Assembly: GCA_037833965.1 (NCBI GenBank)
Contig: AP031352.1
Coordinates: 25,028,501-25,092,500 of the forward strand
Direction of reading: 5' to 3'
Length of the DNA stretch: 64,000 nucleotides
Origin: Marchantia polymorpha subsp. ruderalis
Taxonomy: Eukaryota > Streptophyta > Marchantiopsida > Marchantiales > Marchantiaceae
In this document: in pieces, positions 38,421 to 50,474 of the stretch
Numbering within the stretch: position 1 is the stretch's first letter
Layout of the letters: every line of letters begins with the position of its first letter
Made by a program: the position numbers and the translations under genes
The notes under the pieces: generated by a model
What the model saw: only the letters and a program-made list of their open reading frames with translations
Databases searched by the model: none
What the model was told of the DNA's origin: nothing

Positions 38421-41400
38421 ATGGCGAAGACTTATTCGGCAAATTCAAAGATCGAAATTCCTGCGAAGGAGGCAGGTGAGCCTCACTCCGGAATGTCTTT
38501 CGGAGGTTTCCTTGGAAGTGGTGGCACACGGTTCGCTGCGCCTTCAAAGCTCACCGGTTCGCGAACCGGGGAAAACTTTAAACAATTGAAGCTTACCGCA
38601 GGTATTACAAGTCATTAAAAACCTTCAATTTTTACGTTATATGTAACAAAGTTGAACCCTACCTATTTAAGAATTTGCTGCTTCTGAAAATATATATTTC
38701 GAGCTGAGAAATTAATTTTTCACATTAAAGTCGTGGGGACGTAAACATCGAAATGATCGCACTTTGAATCTGGGTCTCAACGTTCGCACAACGTGTATGG
38801 TATGGCAATTCATCCCCTTTCTCAAACAGTACTGCTTTTGTGTTTCGCAGAAAAGATGATGCAGGAGCAGGCTTCCATACATTCAGAGCTTCAAATTATG
38901 GTATTATGCTCCTTCGGCAGGTCATTAAAAGACATGCTTCCTGCTCAGCCGACTTGGCTGTTTTGATTTTTCTCCAAGAAAGGTTTCTTAATTTATCAAC
39001 AACTGAAAGAATGTAAAGCAAGTGTATTGCAGAAAAACAAGTTTCTGAATTCAGAAGAGCAAGTCCAGAATCTTGAGTTGAAGATGCAGGACTTGTATAA
39101 CGAGAATGCAAAGCTTAAGGTCGAGCGCAATGAGGACATGAATTTATGGAATGGGTTGGACTCTAAATTTTTAGCCACCACAACATTCTGCGATCATCTA
39201 GCCGAAACACTGCGGGTTCTGGAGGTCCAACTCGCGGAAGGTAATAAATCAATTTTATACGGCATTTTATTCATTACTTCACCACCAGTATTATTTATTT
39301 TGAACCAATATAGACACAGATAGTCCTCTGTGAAGTGCTTCCACAATTGCCCTTTTCCACATTACCAGTCAATCTCTCTGTACATTGGAATATACCATGA
39401 CAGATACTTTAGAGTACATTGTACGTATATGCAGCGGAGCAGAGCAGAAAAGATCTGGAGGAAAAGTTGGAAGAACGGAAAATATTCTATGAGGATACAA
39501 AGTCTCAGGTTGATGACTTATCACTGCGGATACAAGAAACAGAAGACAAAAACAAGATCTGTACGTGTTGCTCAACTTGGCCATCTTTGATATTAGAGAC
39601 TAATTGAATTCAGAGTCTGACCTGTACATTCATTTGCAGAACGAGCCTTCCTTTACTAACGTAAAATCTGTTCGCAGATGAGGAAAGGATTGCAAATATC
39701 AGCAACAATCTTGAAGAGTCTGAAAAAAAACTTGATGCCGACCATGAAGAACTAATGAAACTGAAGTGCGAGAAGGGTGAGAGCTACAGTTCGTAACTGT
39801 ACAGTTACATGATAATAAGACTTCTTTGCTACTTCACAAGATGCGTAGTTCACAGCAATGAACTCCGGAGGACCGGAGGGTATAACCTGTTTCTGGACTC
39901 CACTCCGCTGTTCACACAAACTGTTTTAATAAAATCTTCTGTGTCATGTGGATTGTTGCAATAACAATTGCTGCTACCAGGCAAACATTAGTCTACATAG
40001 AATAGTGGAAATGGATGGAAGCCTTCCTAAAATTATTTCCGCATATTTCTAACTTGATTTAAGATTTGTTTATTGACGGTACAAGTAAAATATACGCAGT
40101 AAGTTTATTCACGTTTGAATCCTACTGTGCTTTTCCAAATAAGCAGATGACCTACAACAGCAGCTGATCAACGCTGTCAGAAAAATCGAGGACGACAAGG
40201 AAACGATTGAATCCAGGACATCAGAGATAGAACATCTTACAAGAAAATTGCTTATAAAGGCAGAAGACGTGACAAATCTGCAGGCTAAGAACCTGGTTCT
40301 TGTAAGAAATGTTGATCGTCCCATACGTGGTTTCACTGTGTCATCTAAAAGAATTAGTTATTTACGTATTTTTACAATATCGTGTCAAATGTGATCCTAG
40401 CTATAATTATGATCAGAGAAGGTTTGTTTCTATCTAAGACGTGAAGATGTCAACACATTCTCCAGACTTAGAAGACTTATCTATGCAGCTTTGCACAATG
40501 ATTGTAGTATATTATTATAGAATATAATATATACTGTAGAAAATTATCTTGATAATTTCAAGAGATATGCAAAAGAAAATTATTTCATGTACATGAATAC
40601 TTCTTTCTGTTTTGCATTGTGGTGATAACTTCTAGATAATATAAATTCCAACCAAATTTAAAAGCTAACTAGTTTTTTTAATGATCCATGGACTTTCTTT
40701 TACGAGTGTTTAAAGAGGTAGTTCAAAATTCCTGCTTTGATTCATAGCATGTGACACACAAGTTACGATCTTTGTTGGACAGGTGCAAGAGGCTGGAGAA
40801 CAAATGCGCCACCTTAAGGATACACAAAATGCTTACAACCTTGAGCTGAAGGAAAATGAGATTCTCAAAGAGACAAGAACGAAACTGGATCTTAAGATTA
40901 GTGAGTTGCAACATGCCAACGAAGTGGCCAATACTACCATAGAGAGTCTTCATTCGGAGAGAATCAGGACTGCTGAACAATTCGAAGAGGATAAAAAAGC
41001 GCATCAGATGTCCTCAGATATGCTGAAGCAACAACTGGCAGAATTTGAGACTATTGCTAACTCCTTGAGGCAAAACTTGCGAGAGAAGTCAGAAGAGACC
41101 GAAATTCTTCACAGAAAAGTTTCGGAGAGCGATGCTGAACTTGAGACTGTCAAGGACGAGGTTATTAGGATCCGGCATGAGAGTAACGAGAACAAACAGT
41201 TGATAGAGGCTGAAATGTCTCAGCAGAAGGAGAAATATAATCGAGAGATCCAAGAGGTTCGGAAACCTTCAGTAAATGAACCTATTTTACAATATGAACT
41301 GAAGCATTGCAACACTTTTCTGGAACTAAATAAGATTTCCATATTGCAGATGCGAGTGCAATTGACTGCTGCTGAGAAGGCGTCTGCGGAGATCAGTTTA

Positions 41401-44400
41401 AGGTTTAAGTATCAGTTGGAAGCTAAACAAGCAGAATTGACCAGTCATCTACAAGAGATTTCGCAACGCAATAATCAGGTAAGTAGAATTCTGGTATCAT
41501 AAAGTGCAACGCAACATACATGAAATCAGCTCCTTCAGTCTTGCTATGCTCAACCTCTGAGTCTGAAATTATTCCTGTTTCTCGTCTGATTAGTTGATCA
41601 ACATAGCAAGTTGTAATTATATATCACTCCAGTACCCTCCTGCGTGTGCTTCCAATGAACAAACACAAAAGCATGGTAAACAGTTGAAGCATATCCTAAT
41701 ATGACTCATACCCTTCGGATTATGGCAGGAAATGGCCGACATGAGGAGAAAGTACGAAGCCCAAACAAGAGAAGCTGCTGCTGAAGAGAAACAAAAGGTT
41801 GGTTCTTTACCATGGAACCCGCGGGAATGTAACTCTAACCGTTTCTTTGAGAAACCTATGGTTGTACCCATCCATTGCCTAAATGGGTATACATAATAGT
41901 TAATCCACTAGTGTCTCACGTTGATTGCGTTGAAAGTCCATACCAATGAGGATCGTTGCTAATTTCACTGAATTCAATCTCTTCAGGGCGAATCTGCTTT
42001 GGAGACAATAAAACGAGAGTCAGAGTTGCAACTCTCGAGGAAGCTAGATGAGGCTAAAAACGTTTTTAAGAGGGCCCAAAAGGATCATGAAGATATGGTT
42101 TGTTATCTCAACCGACGATTCGTACATGCTCGCTTGCATAACGCTTCTTGAATTCGAGTAGATCTAACCTAGTGGGACATCTCAATCTCAGGTCAGGATC
42201 ATTAAAGAAGCTAATGAAGAGGAGAAAGAGAAACTTAAGGCATTGCATGCAGAAGAACTTGAGAAAAAGCAGCACGAGCTTAGTGCTGAGACAACAAAAG
42301 TAAGAGTTCATCTCTCATTAGTTCCTGCTGTGATTTCTACCTGAATCTGCGTACATACGGCAAACGATAAGCTAATTTTTATGGGTGGAAGCACCAGAGA
42401 TGTGATAATATTACAGAGGATTTCCAGCAGCAGATTATGGAGCTTCAAAAGTCCCATCAGGAGGAGGTCATAAAATTACAAGCACTTTTACTGGAGGTAT
42501 GCTAGTAGTAAGCAGTTAAGAACAGTAAGCAGCTCATACGAGAAGGAAGCCATTCATATCTTTGTAGACCATCAGTTTCAGGTCTATTACTAATTTATTT
42601 TGTATGATGCTTGTTACATGATACATATATAGTATCTAAAAATTCAAATAGTCCAGTTCGAGACATGTGTAGAAAAGGAAGAAGACATGAAGAGTAAAAT
42701 TCTCAAGCTTTTTGATGCATAAATTTTCTGAGGTTTTAAAAAATTCGTTGGTTTTTCAATTGTTGGAAATTTTCCACGTTTCTTGTTTGCGAAATGAGCA
42801 TATAGCGTGGATGATAAAAAAATCGTTGATTTGGCTCTAGACTGCGGAAGAGGTCGCTTCTATGAAAGAGCAGCTGGAAAAGTTGAAAGACGATCACATA
42901 AAAGATCTCGCAAGTAAAATACAAGAGATGAACTCCAGAGTGAGTATCTGGAGTCTGATTTCTTACTAGAATACCTGGATGTGCCTAAGTAGGATGATGC
43001 GGAAACTAATCAGGACATTCCAGGCGAGCTTTGTGAGGGGAATGTTAGTTGTATTTTCCGGAGTGATCTCTGTCTTAAATTATAATCACTGAATGGAAAA
43101 AATTGCTTAATAAAAAATGGGGAGTTTTTAATAAGTCGATATTGATGCTTGCCAGTACAATTTACGAAGTCGCGAGCACGAGGCTGAAATTGTGAGACTG
43201 GAGATGGAATGTACAAAGATCATTGAAGAGGTATTTCTTTAAATTAATATTTGAAAATGAAAATTTCTTCCTTTCGCATGCGTGGACCACTGATTAAACT
43301 ACGCAATATTCGATTTGCTTTGTTTAGTATAGGGAATAGCATACAATAGTTAGTCTGCAACGTCATATCTCATACCCCGAACTTGAAATCTGCAGTGGAA
43401 ATCAAGAGCCTTGTTTTATGAGGTCAAACTACGCACGGGTTGCCCAGAGGCTGGCCTAGTAGAGGAGGTTCTTGTCAGCAATCCTTCGAATTCTGGAAAA
43501 ATCATATCAGACAGGATGGGTGAATCTGATGCAAAGGTTCAAGTTCTGGACCTAAACTCTTTCAGAAGTTGTACTTTGAAGTTATTAACTGAAGCATGTG
43601 ACTGGTTAATACATGGAAATCGCAAGAGTCATTGAACCACTTCCAGTTTAGAAGTGATGTAATCTTGCATATAATTTGCCAGTGTTCACATCAGATACTC
43701 GTCAGATCTGCTTGTAGCTAGCTAAGTAATCTCCATTGATTCCGAGGGTGTTTTGTTGCTTGCTGCCGTCCATGTTTAAACCTATATCATACTAGAGAGT
43801 TCTTGTTAGGTCGGCATGTAAACGGAGGGGATTTAGAGCTTCAGCGTTTGAATTGAACGAATACATCGTTGTTAGTGCAATCACGAAGAATTAAGTCCAA
43901 CGTAATGTAAATTAATATTACCTGCTGCTCCTTTGACAGGAAAATGAACTCAAACCTAAGGACTTGGCCCATAAAACTGCGGATGCCGACATGAACTCTA
44001 CATCGAGTTTGCTGCTGATTGTACACATCTCCCTTTCAAGATTCAATCTAATTGGTTTAGCATATCAGAGCGCAGGGAGTATATCTTGTTTTACCCTTCC
44101 TATATGTTGATTCTATGTGTATCGTGTTACGTTTGCAGGAAGGGGAGCCTCAGATTCCAGATAAAGCTGACTTTTCTCGAAGCAATGTCTTGAAAACATC
44201 TGGAAGGAGGCTGAGTGCAGTCTCTTCTACTCCGAGAGTATTTCTCTCACATACATCGAACCGTGACTTCTAGAAGTGCTAGAGAGAGAATAAAGGAACG
44301 CTAAATGTTAAAGCCGACACTGCTTATACACCTAATAATCTCGTGGGAAGATTAGAGAATCTAGATAAACTTTGTAAGTTCAGTTACGCGTGATCCATGA

Positions 44401-45952
44401 TTGTGAAAATGAATCGTACGCTCAGATTTGATGTGTAAATTCTCTTTGTCAGGACGACATGTTCAGACCTGCAGATTCTGCTGGTCATCTTGGGAGAATA
44501 GAAAAGAAACAAACGAAAACGCAACGAAATTCGAAGTCTTCAAATCCAAGGGTATTCATTAATCACATCTGTAGCAAAATTAGGAGGTTGCGGAAAAAAT
44601 ATTTTGTGACTTTTGATCACATGCAACTGGATAGTAGGACTAAATGTTCTCCTTCTTGGATGAACTTGTTCCTGTTGCGGCCTGGCTAAGTACATACAAT
44701 ACATTTAAGAGTTGATTTCTGGGTTGGTGAATGCAGGCAAAAAACCCGAAGGATAAGCAGAGCGTGAATACACACAGAGATTCAAGACAGCAGAAGAACG
44801 CACTTGTTTTGACATCAACCGGACTAACTGCAGAGGTAAACAGCAACACGAGATCTGGAAACATGAATTTCAGATATAGTTACTGTGCAAAAGATAACAC
44901 GATAAGATTTTCAGGAGTCCTAAAGCTTCTGAAATTAGAGAAAATCGCAAGCTCCATTTCCCTCACATAGATTAGTAATTCCCACTCATGCAAAGCTGAA
45001 CCAATACGGATAAATCTGAGGGTTCAGAAATCAACACTTTTTTCGATTCTCTAGCATTCTCGGTGTATATGTTGGCCTTATCAGACTGGTTTCGAGTTAT
45101 ACTAAAAAATAATTTCTTGAAAGAAGTTCATGAGTGACTCTTCAGATACCTGAATCTGTCATGTTGAAGCACTACATTTGTTCTTCGAGGGAACAAATGA
45201 ATTGAACTAGCATCGTTCTAACTTGATGCCAGAAGAGTCAACTTCAAGGGGCTTCAAATAGTTTTATCAATCTTGAGGATTCTGAAGACAAGGAGGTGGC
45301 AAGTAACCTGTCGACACCGAGCAAGATGGTTTGTGGACTAATGACTCATTGTGTTGAAGGAATCATTCGGAAAAAACTTCAATTTATGAACAATGCAATT
45401 TTCTTTTTCATTCGACCTTAAAGGTAACATCGTTTTCCCTTGCAAACCCAGGTTGGACAGTGTTATCGTTTCCAATCGCACACAGATCAAAAGGATTCGA
45501 TGACGAGGCGTAGGAAGATAGGCAGCAGGGCTGCGGGTCAGGTAAATAACTGTACTTAAAATCAGAAATGATCCGTCCGAGTAGAAGAATATATATCTTA
45601 CAAAAACTGCTGAGTACATTTGTGTGAGCGTTTGTGGTTGACTTACCACCACGTTTACGACGGGATAACAAATCCCTGTTTGCAGAATCATGTGGAAAAA
45701 ACAAAGAAGAGAGTGAAGTTCATCGACAATCAGCAGTCGGTGAGTTGTCTAACTATAACCTTTCAAATGTTCATCATATCGAATGCTGGTTGTGGTCTTC
45801 ATGAACTGTGCTGAAAATGCTATACTGTAATACTATTCTGACGAAAGGCCTTTCCACTCTTACAGGACGTACGGTCCAAAACCTTGAGCGATTTTTTTCA
45901 ACTCGATGATTTGATGGATCCTTATGATGATCCTTACAACTTCGATGGGTAG
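38421..45952 (+). CDS. ZYP1: ZYP1, synaptonemal complex transverse-filament protein (22 coding exons)
   Basis: ZYP1 dimers span the central region of the synaptonemal complex and link paired homologues in meiosis. Exons, all GT-AG and in phase: 38421-38601, 38851-38900, 39033-39240, 39435-39560, 39678-39776, 40147-40301, 40783-41478, 41729-41797, 41987-42097, 42192-42299, 42419-42496, 42841-42939, 43156-43230, 43396-43536, 43940-44020, 44139-44237, 44453-44551, 44737-44835, 45233-45328, 45452-45541, 45686-45739, 45866-45952. They give 966 residues; Arabidopsis ZYP1 has about 860-870. Landmarks are a head ending FKQLKLTAEKMMQEQASIHS, NENAKLKVERNED, a CDHLAETLRVLEVQL block and a long heptad coiled coil. 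HLQEISQRNN at the end of exon 7 leads into an MRRKYE block. A lysine/arginine-rich tail follows, and the protein closes MDPYDDPYNFDG, matching the plant NPYADDPYAFD ending. The introns at 42497-42840 and 43537-43939 could hide further small exons. Confidence 0.93.
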
Positions 45953-47151
45953 GGAACATTACGGAATAGACCTGACCATAGATTGCTCAGGTGATAGTAT
46001 TATCACAAACTAAATGTAAATCTGAATAGTGGCGGGAGACTGTAGATTTATTTCATTTGTAGTTCCGTCCGTAAATGGAAGACTGAAGGCACTTAAGAAT
46101 ACCATTGTGCCAGCCGATTGTTGTCCCATTAAGGACGAGTAGCCTTGATGCCTTGAGTCAAGTTATCAACGATGTAAGCGAAGATATTATACCTTAAGGT
46201 ACAGAATCGTAGAGACATCCACATCTAGCTTGATGATATGTATGAACTACGCTACATGCTGTAGACACTATATAACTTCATCCATACATTATTTTTTGAA
46301 CTCAAGGATTCTATATTCATGATGAATAGAGGCATGCAGTCAAATCATATAATATAATATCAAATATAATATGAAATTTAGGGAAACTTTTGATTTTACA
46401 GGTATCTCAAACACTTTGATGGATTTTGGCAGACCCTTTTCTTAGATTTTTTTTGGATTATCATCTCATCCAGAACTTACTCTTTATGGATGACACGTGG
46501 GATAAGTAAGGTTTTGGTTTCTTCTTTCGGCCGGATACTTTGAAAAGTACGGTGTATGTCGGCCATCCAATCGCTGATTCGAAATCAAGCACAAAGGAGG
46601 AGTTGCCGCACCTTTTGTCTCGAAATCAATCACAAAGGAGGAGTTGTCGCACCTTTTGTCATTGTGGAATTTAACACAACAGAATCTTAAAATTTCTTAC
46701 GTAAGATACGATTTTTGCCAGCGGATCTCTATAGAATAATATTTTATGTTGTCAGGCGTGGTTACTATAATGCTCCGTGCAGGTTTGAAGCGATTTTTGT
46801 TGAACCAAGGCCGCACTTGACTTTCCAGGACCGAAGAATCTTGGCGAAGTCAACTTAAAATAATGTATATCCTTGACACTCCTAAAAAAGTTCTAAAATT
46901 TTTGTCCATTGGCCGTTTCAGGGTATCGATATAACAATGATAGAGAGAATGTAATCCTTTAAAAGTCGCAAATCGCACATAGAAAATATTCCATCGGCCC
47001 GTAAACCAGCGAAATCAAACAAACTTGAGGATCAAAATGAACATGATATCCAAGCATCATTCACCTTCAGCCGCAAAAAAACATGGGCCCCGAGCACTTT
47101 TTCCGAGTCTGACTCCGTGGAATAAGCTACCAGAATGGAAGGCTCGAAGAG
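45953..47151. other. ZYP1 3' flank up to the large inverted duplication
   Basis: No gene was seen. It should include the ZYP1 3' untranslated region. A 41-bp tandem duplication lies at 46580-46661. Confidence 0.55.
46580..46661. repeat. 41-bp tandem duplication
   Basis: Two adjacent units (46580-46620 and 46621-46661) begin cgaaatcaa and share acaaaggaggagttg and cgcaccttttgtc. They differ at only a few positions, so the duplication is recent. Confidence 0.9.
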
Positions 47152-49801
47152 TATTGTGGTAACACACTTTTTGTTTTTTTTGCAGAATTTAAACAATTTT
47201 AGAAAACTAGTACCGAAGCAGTGTTTGTAGTTAGAAAAGGGTACGTTAAATAGAGTGGATTGATGAGATCGTCACGAGGTCACGAAGAATCGCGTAGTCA
47301 GATGTACCAACGCCAATGTCTTCGGCGCCTTCGGCAAAAGCTCCTTTTCTGAGGTGTCTCTACTCACGCGCTTCCAGCGTTTAAGGAAGCTACGCTTCCG
47401 GCGCAGACACCTCAGGAGGAGGTTTTGCTAAAGACGTCAGAAGAACGGCCCGGACCTCTGAAGGCTTCCGACCATGAGTGCGCCTTCGGCGATGCGCCGC
47501 TAGCGCGGAAAGGGAAACCTTCATAACGATCGGAATACACGGTAGATCCAGTTGGTTGAAGTTGCATTAGAAAGAGCTCGGGACGCTCGTTCTAACGAGC
47601 CCAAGAGCGTCGGAGATGGATCAGGGACGAAGAAGTTATAAGCGTCGGAAAACTCGTAGCCGGACATGCGCCGTTCGCGCTAGGGTTCACAGCCGGAAAG
47701 GACTCCCGTACTCCCTCGGCGATGCGCCTTCGGCGGAATCACGCGCTCATGGGAGGAAATCAACTCGGAGTCGGAAGCGCCTTTGGCGGCTGCGCAACGG
47801 AAGAAACGCGCCGGCCGGATGTACGCCTCCGACGTGGCGCTGATAGCCGGATGCGCTGGCATGATTTGCGCTGGTATGATTTGCGCCGGCGGGATATGCG
47901 CCGTCAGCAATGGACGAGGCATAAAGGACAAAATAAGCGGTACGAATACGCGCCGGCGTAATTCGCGCCGACTGGATGTGCGCCTCCAGCAAGGCGCCGA
48001 CGGATAAGGAACACGCCAGCGGCGACACGCCTCCAGTGATGGACGGGTTAGGGAAAGACAACATAGCCGACGTATACATTGCGGCGGACTCGAGTCCGGA
48101 AGACGGCGGCGGCGGGAGAATTCAACATTCACGCATGCGAATGCGCGCAGTGCGGAGACGTGAATTCGCGCATGCAAGAGCGAACCGTTAGGCCGTATAG
48201 CCGGCTGCGTACGTTGTAACCAGTAAGAACGTTGGACGTTCTTGAATTCGGAGAAGAAAAGACTGCGCTCCAGTCTCATTCTCTCATTCTTGATTTTGCG
48301 ATTTCCAGCTTCCAAGATTACGCGCAAGGGCGGAGAGACCTGCAGTGAGAGGAGAGAGTGCGGAGGCGAGTTGCGCAAGGATCTTGACAGACCTTGGAGA
48401 GAATTACGAGTAGCGAACTCGAGCGCGAGAGAAGAGCGAGTGACAGCAGTCAGTGCTTGAGCGGCCGACGCGCAGTGGCGATTGTGAGAGGGCGAGCGAA
48501 AGGGAGAACGTTTGTGTGTGCAGGAAACGCAATGTCGAAGGTCCCCCAGCTGCGAGTGTCTCCACTCAGGGTGCCGCAGATCGGTCTACGCGCATTTCAA
48601 GATGTGCTGCTGGGGCTGAAGCTCGATTTTCTTCTATGGGGGTGGAACTGGACATGTCCGGAGATGGTGCGCGAGTATCTGCAGGAGAGACACAAGCCCT
48701 CACGCGGATTCCGTCCACATCCAGAAAGATGGGACATTTGTGACTGGGCGCAGGTGTTGGGCAGGTGTGCCGGCGAGGAAGGGTATCTCCTCTTCGAAGC
48801 CGATAGCGTGAAGGTGTCCCAGGAGGAAGAAATCTCCTACAATGAGCTTTTTAAAGTTGCCAGGCATCCCAAGAACGGTTTCCGGACACGGGATTACAAG
48901 GATCGATTGCGGAGAAATGTCGCGACTGCATTGTTGCAGATATTACAGCCGACCAAGACCGCTTACATGCATGGTTGGCAGGTAGGATTTGTGGAGCTAG
49001 TGTTGTCAGGAGCTCCAGTGCATTGGGCACGGCTCCTGTGGAAGGTGACACGCCAACATGCGCAAGAAGAGAGAGGAGGAACCCTCAACCATCTTTCGCC
49101 TTACCTGATTGTGTTTTATCGGGCGATGGGATGTTTGACAAATTCAGAGCGGACACGGTTTCCGCTGCTGACCCGGAGCTATCCAGGTAGGTACTCACGG
49201 GAGGCCGAAGTAGACACGGATCCGGACGAGGAACCTGCCAGTCCGCCTCCGGCTCCGGCCCCAGCAAGAGCAGTAGAAGAACGTCGAAGTGAGCGCATTC
49301 CGCGAAAGCGGAAGTGGGATGAGAGACCTGAGGACAGGCAGCCGGAAGTGCCAGCTGCGCCGACTCGTAGTCGGCCCACCCACGAGCCTCACAGTCGACC
49401 AAAACAGAGGGCACGCAAAATGCCAACTAGTATTGAGGAGACCGGGCGTACTCCGGTCCGGCGGAATCCCACGCAGGAGGAGATAATCGCGCAGATTCTG
49501 GGGAAGTCGACAAATACCTCTGCGCATAAGGCACCAATGCCTTCGGAAGAAGATGGACGGACTGACAGTCGGCCGACTACGAGTCGGGCGACTGAAGGTC
49601 GACAAACGGAAGGAAGGCCGACTGAGCGGCGCGTTGAACCGGACAGCAGGCCGGAAGCAGAAGAGAGTTTGGCTGACGAGCCAACAACCCTCAGAGGGTC
49701 GTCTTCGGCGGAAGGCACTTCTGGGAAAACGCCACCAGCAAGCAGGCCAAGTGGAGTGAAAACGCGCAGGGTGTATCCGACTCCCAGTCGGACAACTGCT
49801 A
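47152..49801 (+). repeat. Left arm of the inverted duplication
   Basis: It pairs with 50475-53107. The arm ends at ...gtcggacaactgcta, after which the left copy continues into the spacer and the mirror copy does not. It carries one extra ~14-base unit (tatgatttgcgccgg) at about 47876 that the right arm lacks. Confidence 0.9.
47680..48010. repeat. Subterminal array of GCGCC-containing words
   Basis: Words such as atgcgcc, tgcgctgg, tgcgccgg and gcgccg recur irregularly, in both orientations, every 15-30 bases. They include a local tandem atgatttgcgctggt/atgatttgcgccggc. The mirror copy occupies about 52240-52580. Such arrays near element ends are typical of transposase-binding zones in some DNA transposons. 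The role here is inferred. Confidence 0.55.
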
Positions 49802-50445
49802 GTCGGCCGACTGCGAGTCGGTCAACAGAGAGTCGGCCGGATTCGCCGACTGCGAGACGGACAGGGCCGGCGACCAGTGTGCGGACGCCTTCGGCGGACG
49901 CACCTTCAGCAAAGACACCTTCCGCGCAGATTGCGCCGGAAGGGCAGGCAGCAGAAGCGGGCGGTGCAAGGGTGACAAAAGTCACTGCGGCGTCGACCCC
50001 TTCGGAAACCGAAGATCGAGCCGGAACAGGGACTCAAGCAGTGGGATCCCCCACTGCCTTGGATATTTTAGCAGGCAGTGGAGTGGCAGTCGCAGCGGAA
50101 GCTGCTGCGCGCCACAGTTCCAGGGAGTCGCCAAGGGATTCAGTGGCGACTGAAATCCTCGAAACTGAGGATGAGACGAGCTCGGAAGAGCAGGAAGCGG
50201 ATTCTGTGCAGAAAACGCCAACAGGGGTGTTGTGTGAGCAGATAGTTCCTCTCCTGCGCTATCTGGATCGCAAGACATCCAAGTACTCGGGTACTGGAAA
50301 ACCGCAGTCTTATGTGGAGACTGTCAAGCGCAGGACGAGGAGCAAGGTGGCCACTTGGGCCTCCAGGTGCCAAGTATTGCAGGATAGGAACACCGCCCTC
50401 CGACAATACAGTTGTCGGAGTCAGGACTCCGACTCAGGACTTTGA
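48532..50445 (+). CDS. 637-residue protein of the inverted element, family uncertain
   Basis: ATG at 48532 is chosen because the mirrored copy keeps this frame from the same ATG, while sequence upstream shifts frame between the copies. The N-terminal ~220 residues look folded and are rich in Trp, Leu and Arg (LLWGWNWTCPEMVREYLQER, then a WDICDWAQVLGRC block, then HWARLLWKVTRQHA). This faintly resembles the plant putative-transposon/gag-like domains of mobile elements. Residues ~250-600 are low complexity: Pro/Ala-rich, then Arg/Lys clusters (IPRKRKWDERPEDR, a likely nuclear signal), then repeated SRPT/ESRP units. Residues from ~424 lie in the spacer and have no mirrored partner. The last ~14 residues are encoded by the central hairpins. 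No catalytic motif was recognised. I infer a DNA- or RNA-binding mobile-element protein, with low certainty. Confidence 0.6.
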   Translation: MSKVPQLRVSPLRVPQIGLRAFQDVLLGLKLDFLLWGWNWTCPEMVREYLQERHKPSRGFRPHPERWDICDWAQVLGRCAGEEGYLLFEADSVKVSQEEEISYNELFKVARHPKNGFRTRDYKDRLRRNVATALLQILQPTKTAYMHGWQVGFVELVLSGAPVHWARLLWKVTRQHAQEERGGTLNHLSPYLIVFYRAMGCLTNSERTRFPLLTRSYPGRYSREAEVDTDPDEEPASPPPAPAPARAVEERRSERIPRKRKWDERPEDRQPEVPAAPTRSRPTHEPHSRPKQRARKMPTSIEETGRTPVRRNPTQEEIIAQILGKSTNTSAHKAPMPSEEDGRTDSRPTTSRATEGRQTEGRPTERRVEPDSRPEAEESLADEPTTLRGSSSAEGTSGKTPPASRPSGVKTRRVYPTPSRTTASRPTASRSTESRPDSPTARRTGPATSVRTPSADAPSAKTPSAQIAPEGQAAEAGGARVTKVTAASTPSETEDRAGTGTQAVGSPTALDILAGSGVAVAAEAAARHSSRESPRDSVATEILETEDETSSEEQEADSVQKTPTGVLCEQIVPLLRYLDRKTSKYSGTGKPQSYVETVKRRTRSKVATWASRCQVLQDRNTALRQYSCRSQDSDSGL

Positions 50446-50474
50446 CTGACAACACGCCCTCCGACAATACAGAA
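49802..50474. other. Unpaired spacer between the palindrome arms
   Basis: It holds the C-terminal third of the left frame and the central hairpins. The 18-base word CGCCCTCCGACAATACAG occurs twice, at about 50394-50411 and 50455-50472. The two copies are about 61 bp apart, and the second abuts the right arm. Confidence 0.8.
50399..50433. repeat. Two overlapping perfect hairpins at the palindrome centre
   Basis: TCCGACAA-TACAG-TTGTCGGA (50399-50419) is an 8-bp stem. GTCGGAGTC-AG-GACTCCGAC (50414-50433) is a 9-bp stem sharing six bases with it, so only one can form at a time. They lie where the two opposed frames meet. They could act as a terminator-like or cruciform structure, or mark the rearrangement point. 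Confidence 0.8.

Noticed and set aside
44238-44273. ZYP1 ending at the in-frame stop after 44237
   Set aside because: The DPY C-terminal motif is found further on, with in-phase exons and good splice sites leading to it; an early-ending isoform is still possible.
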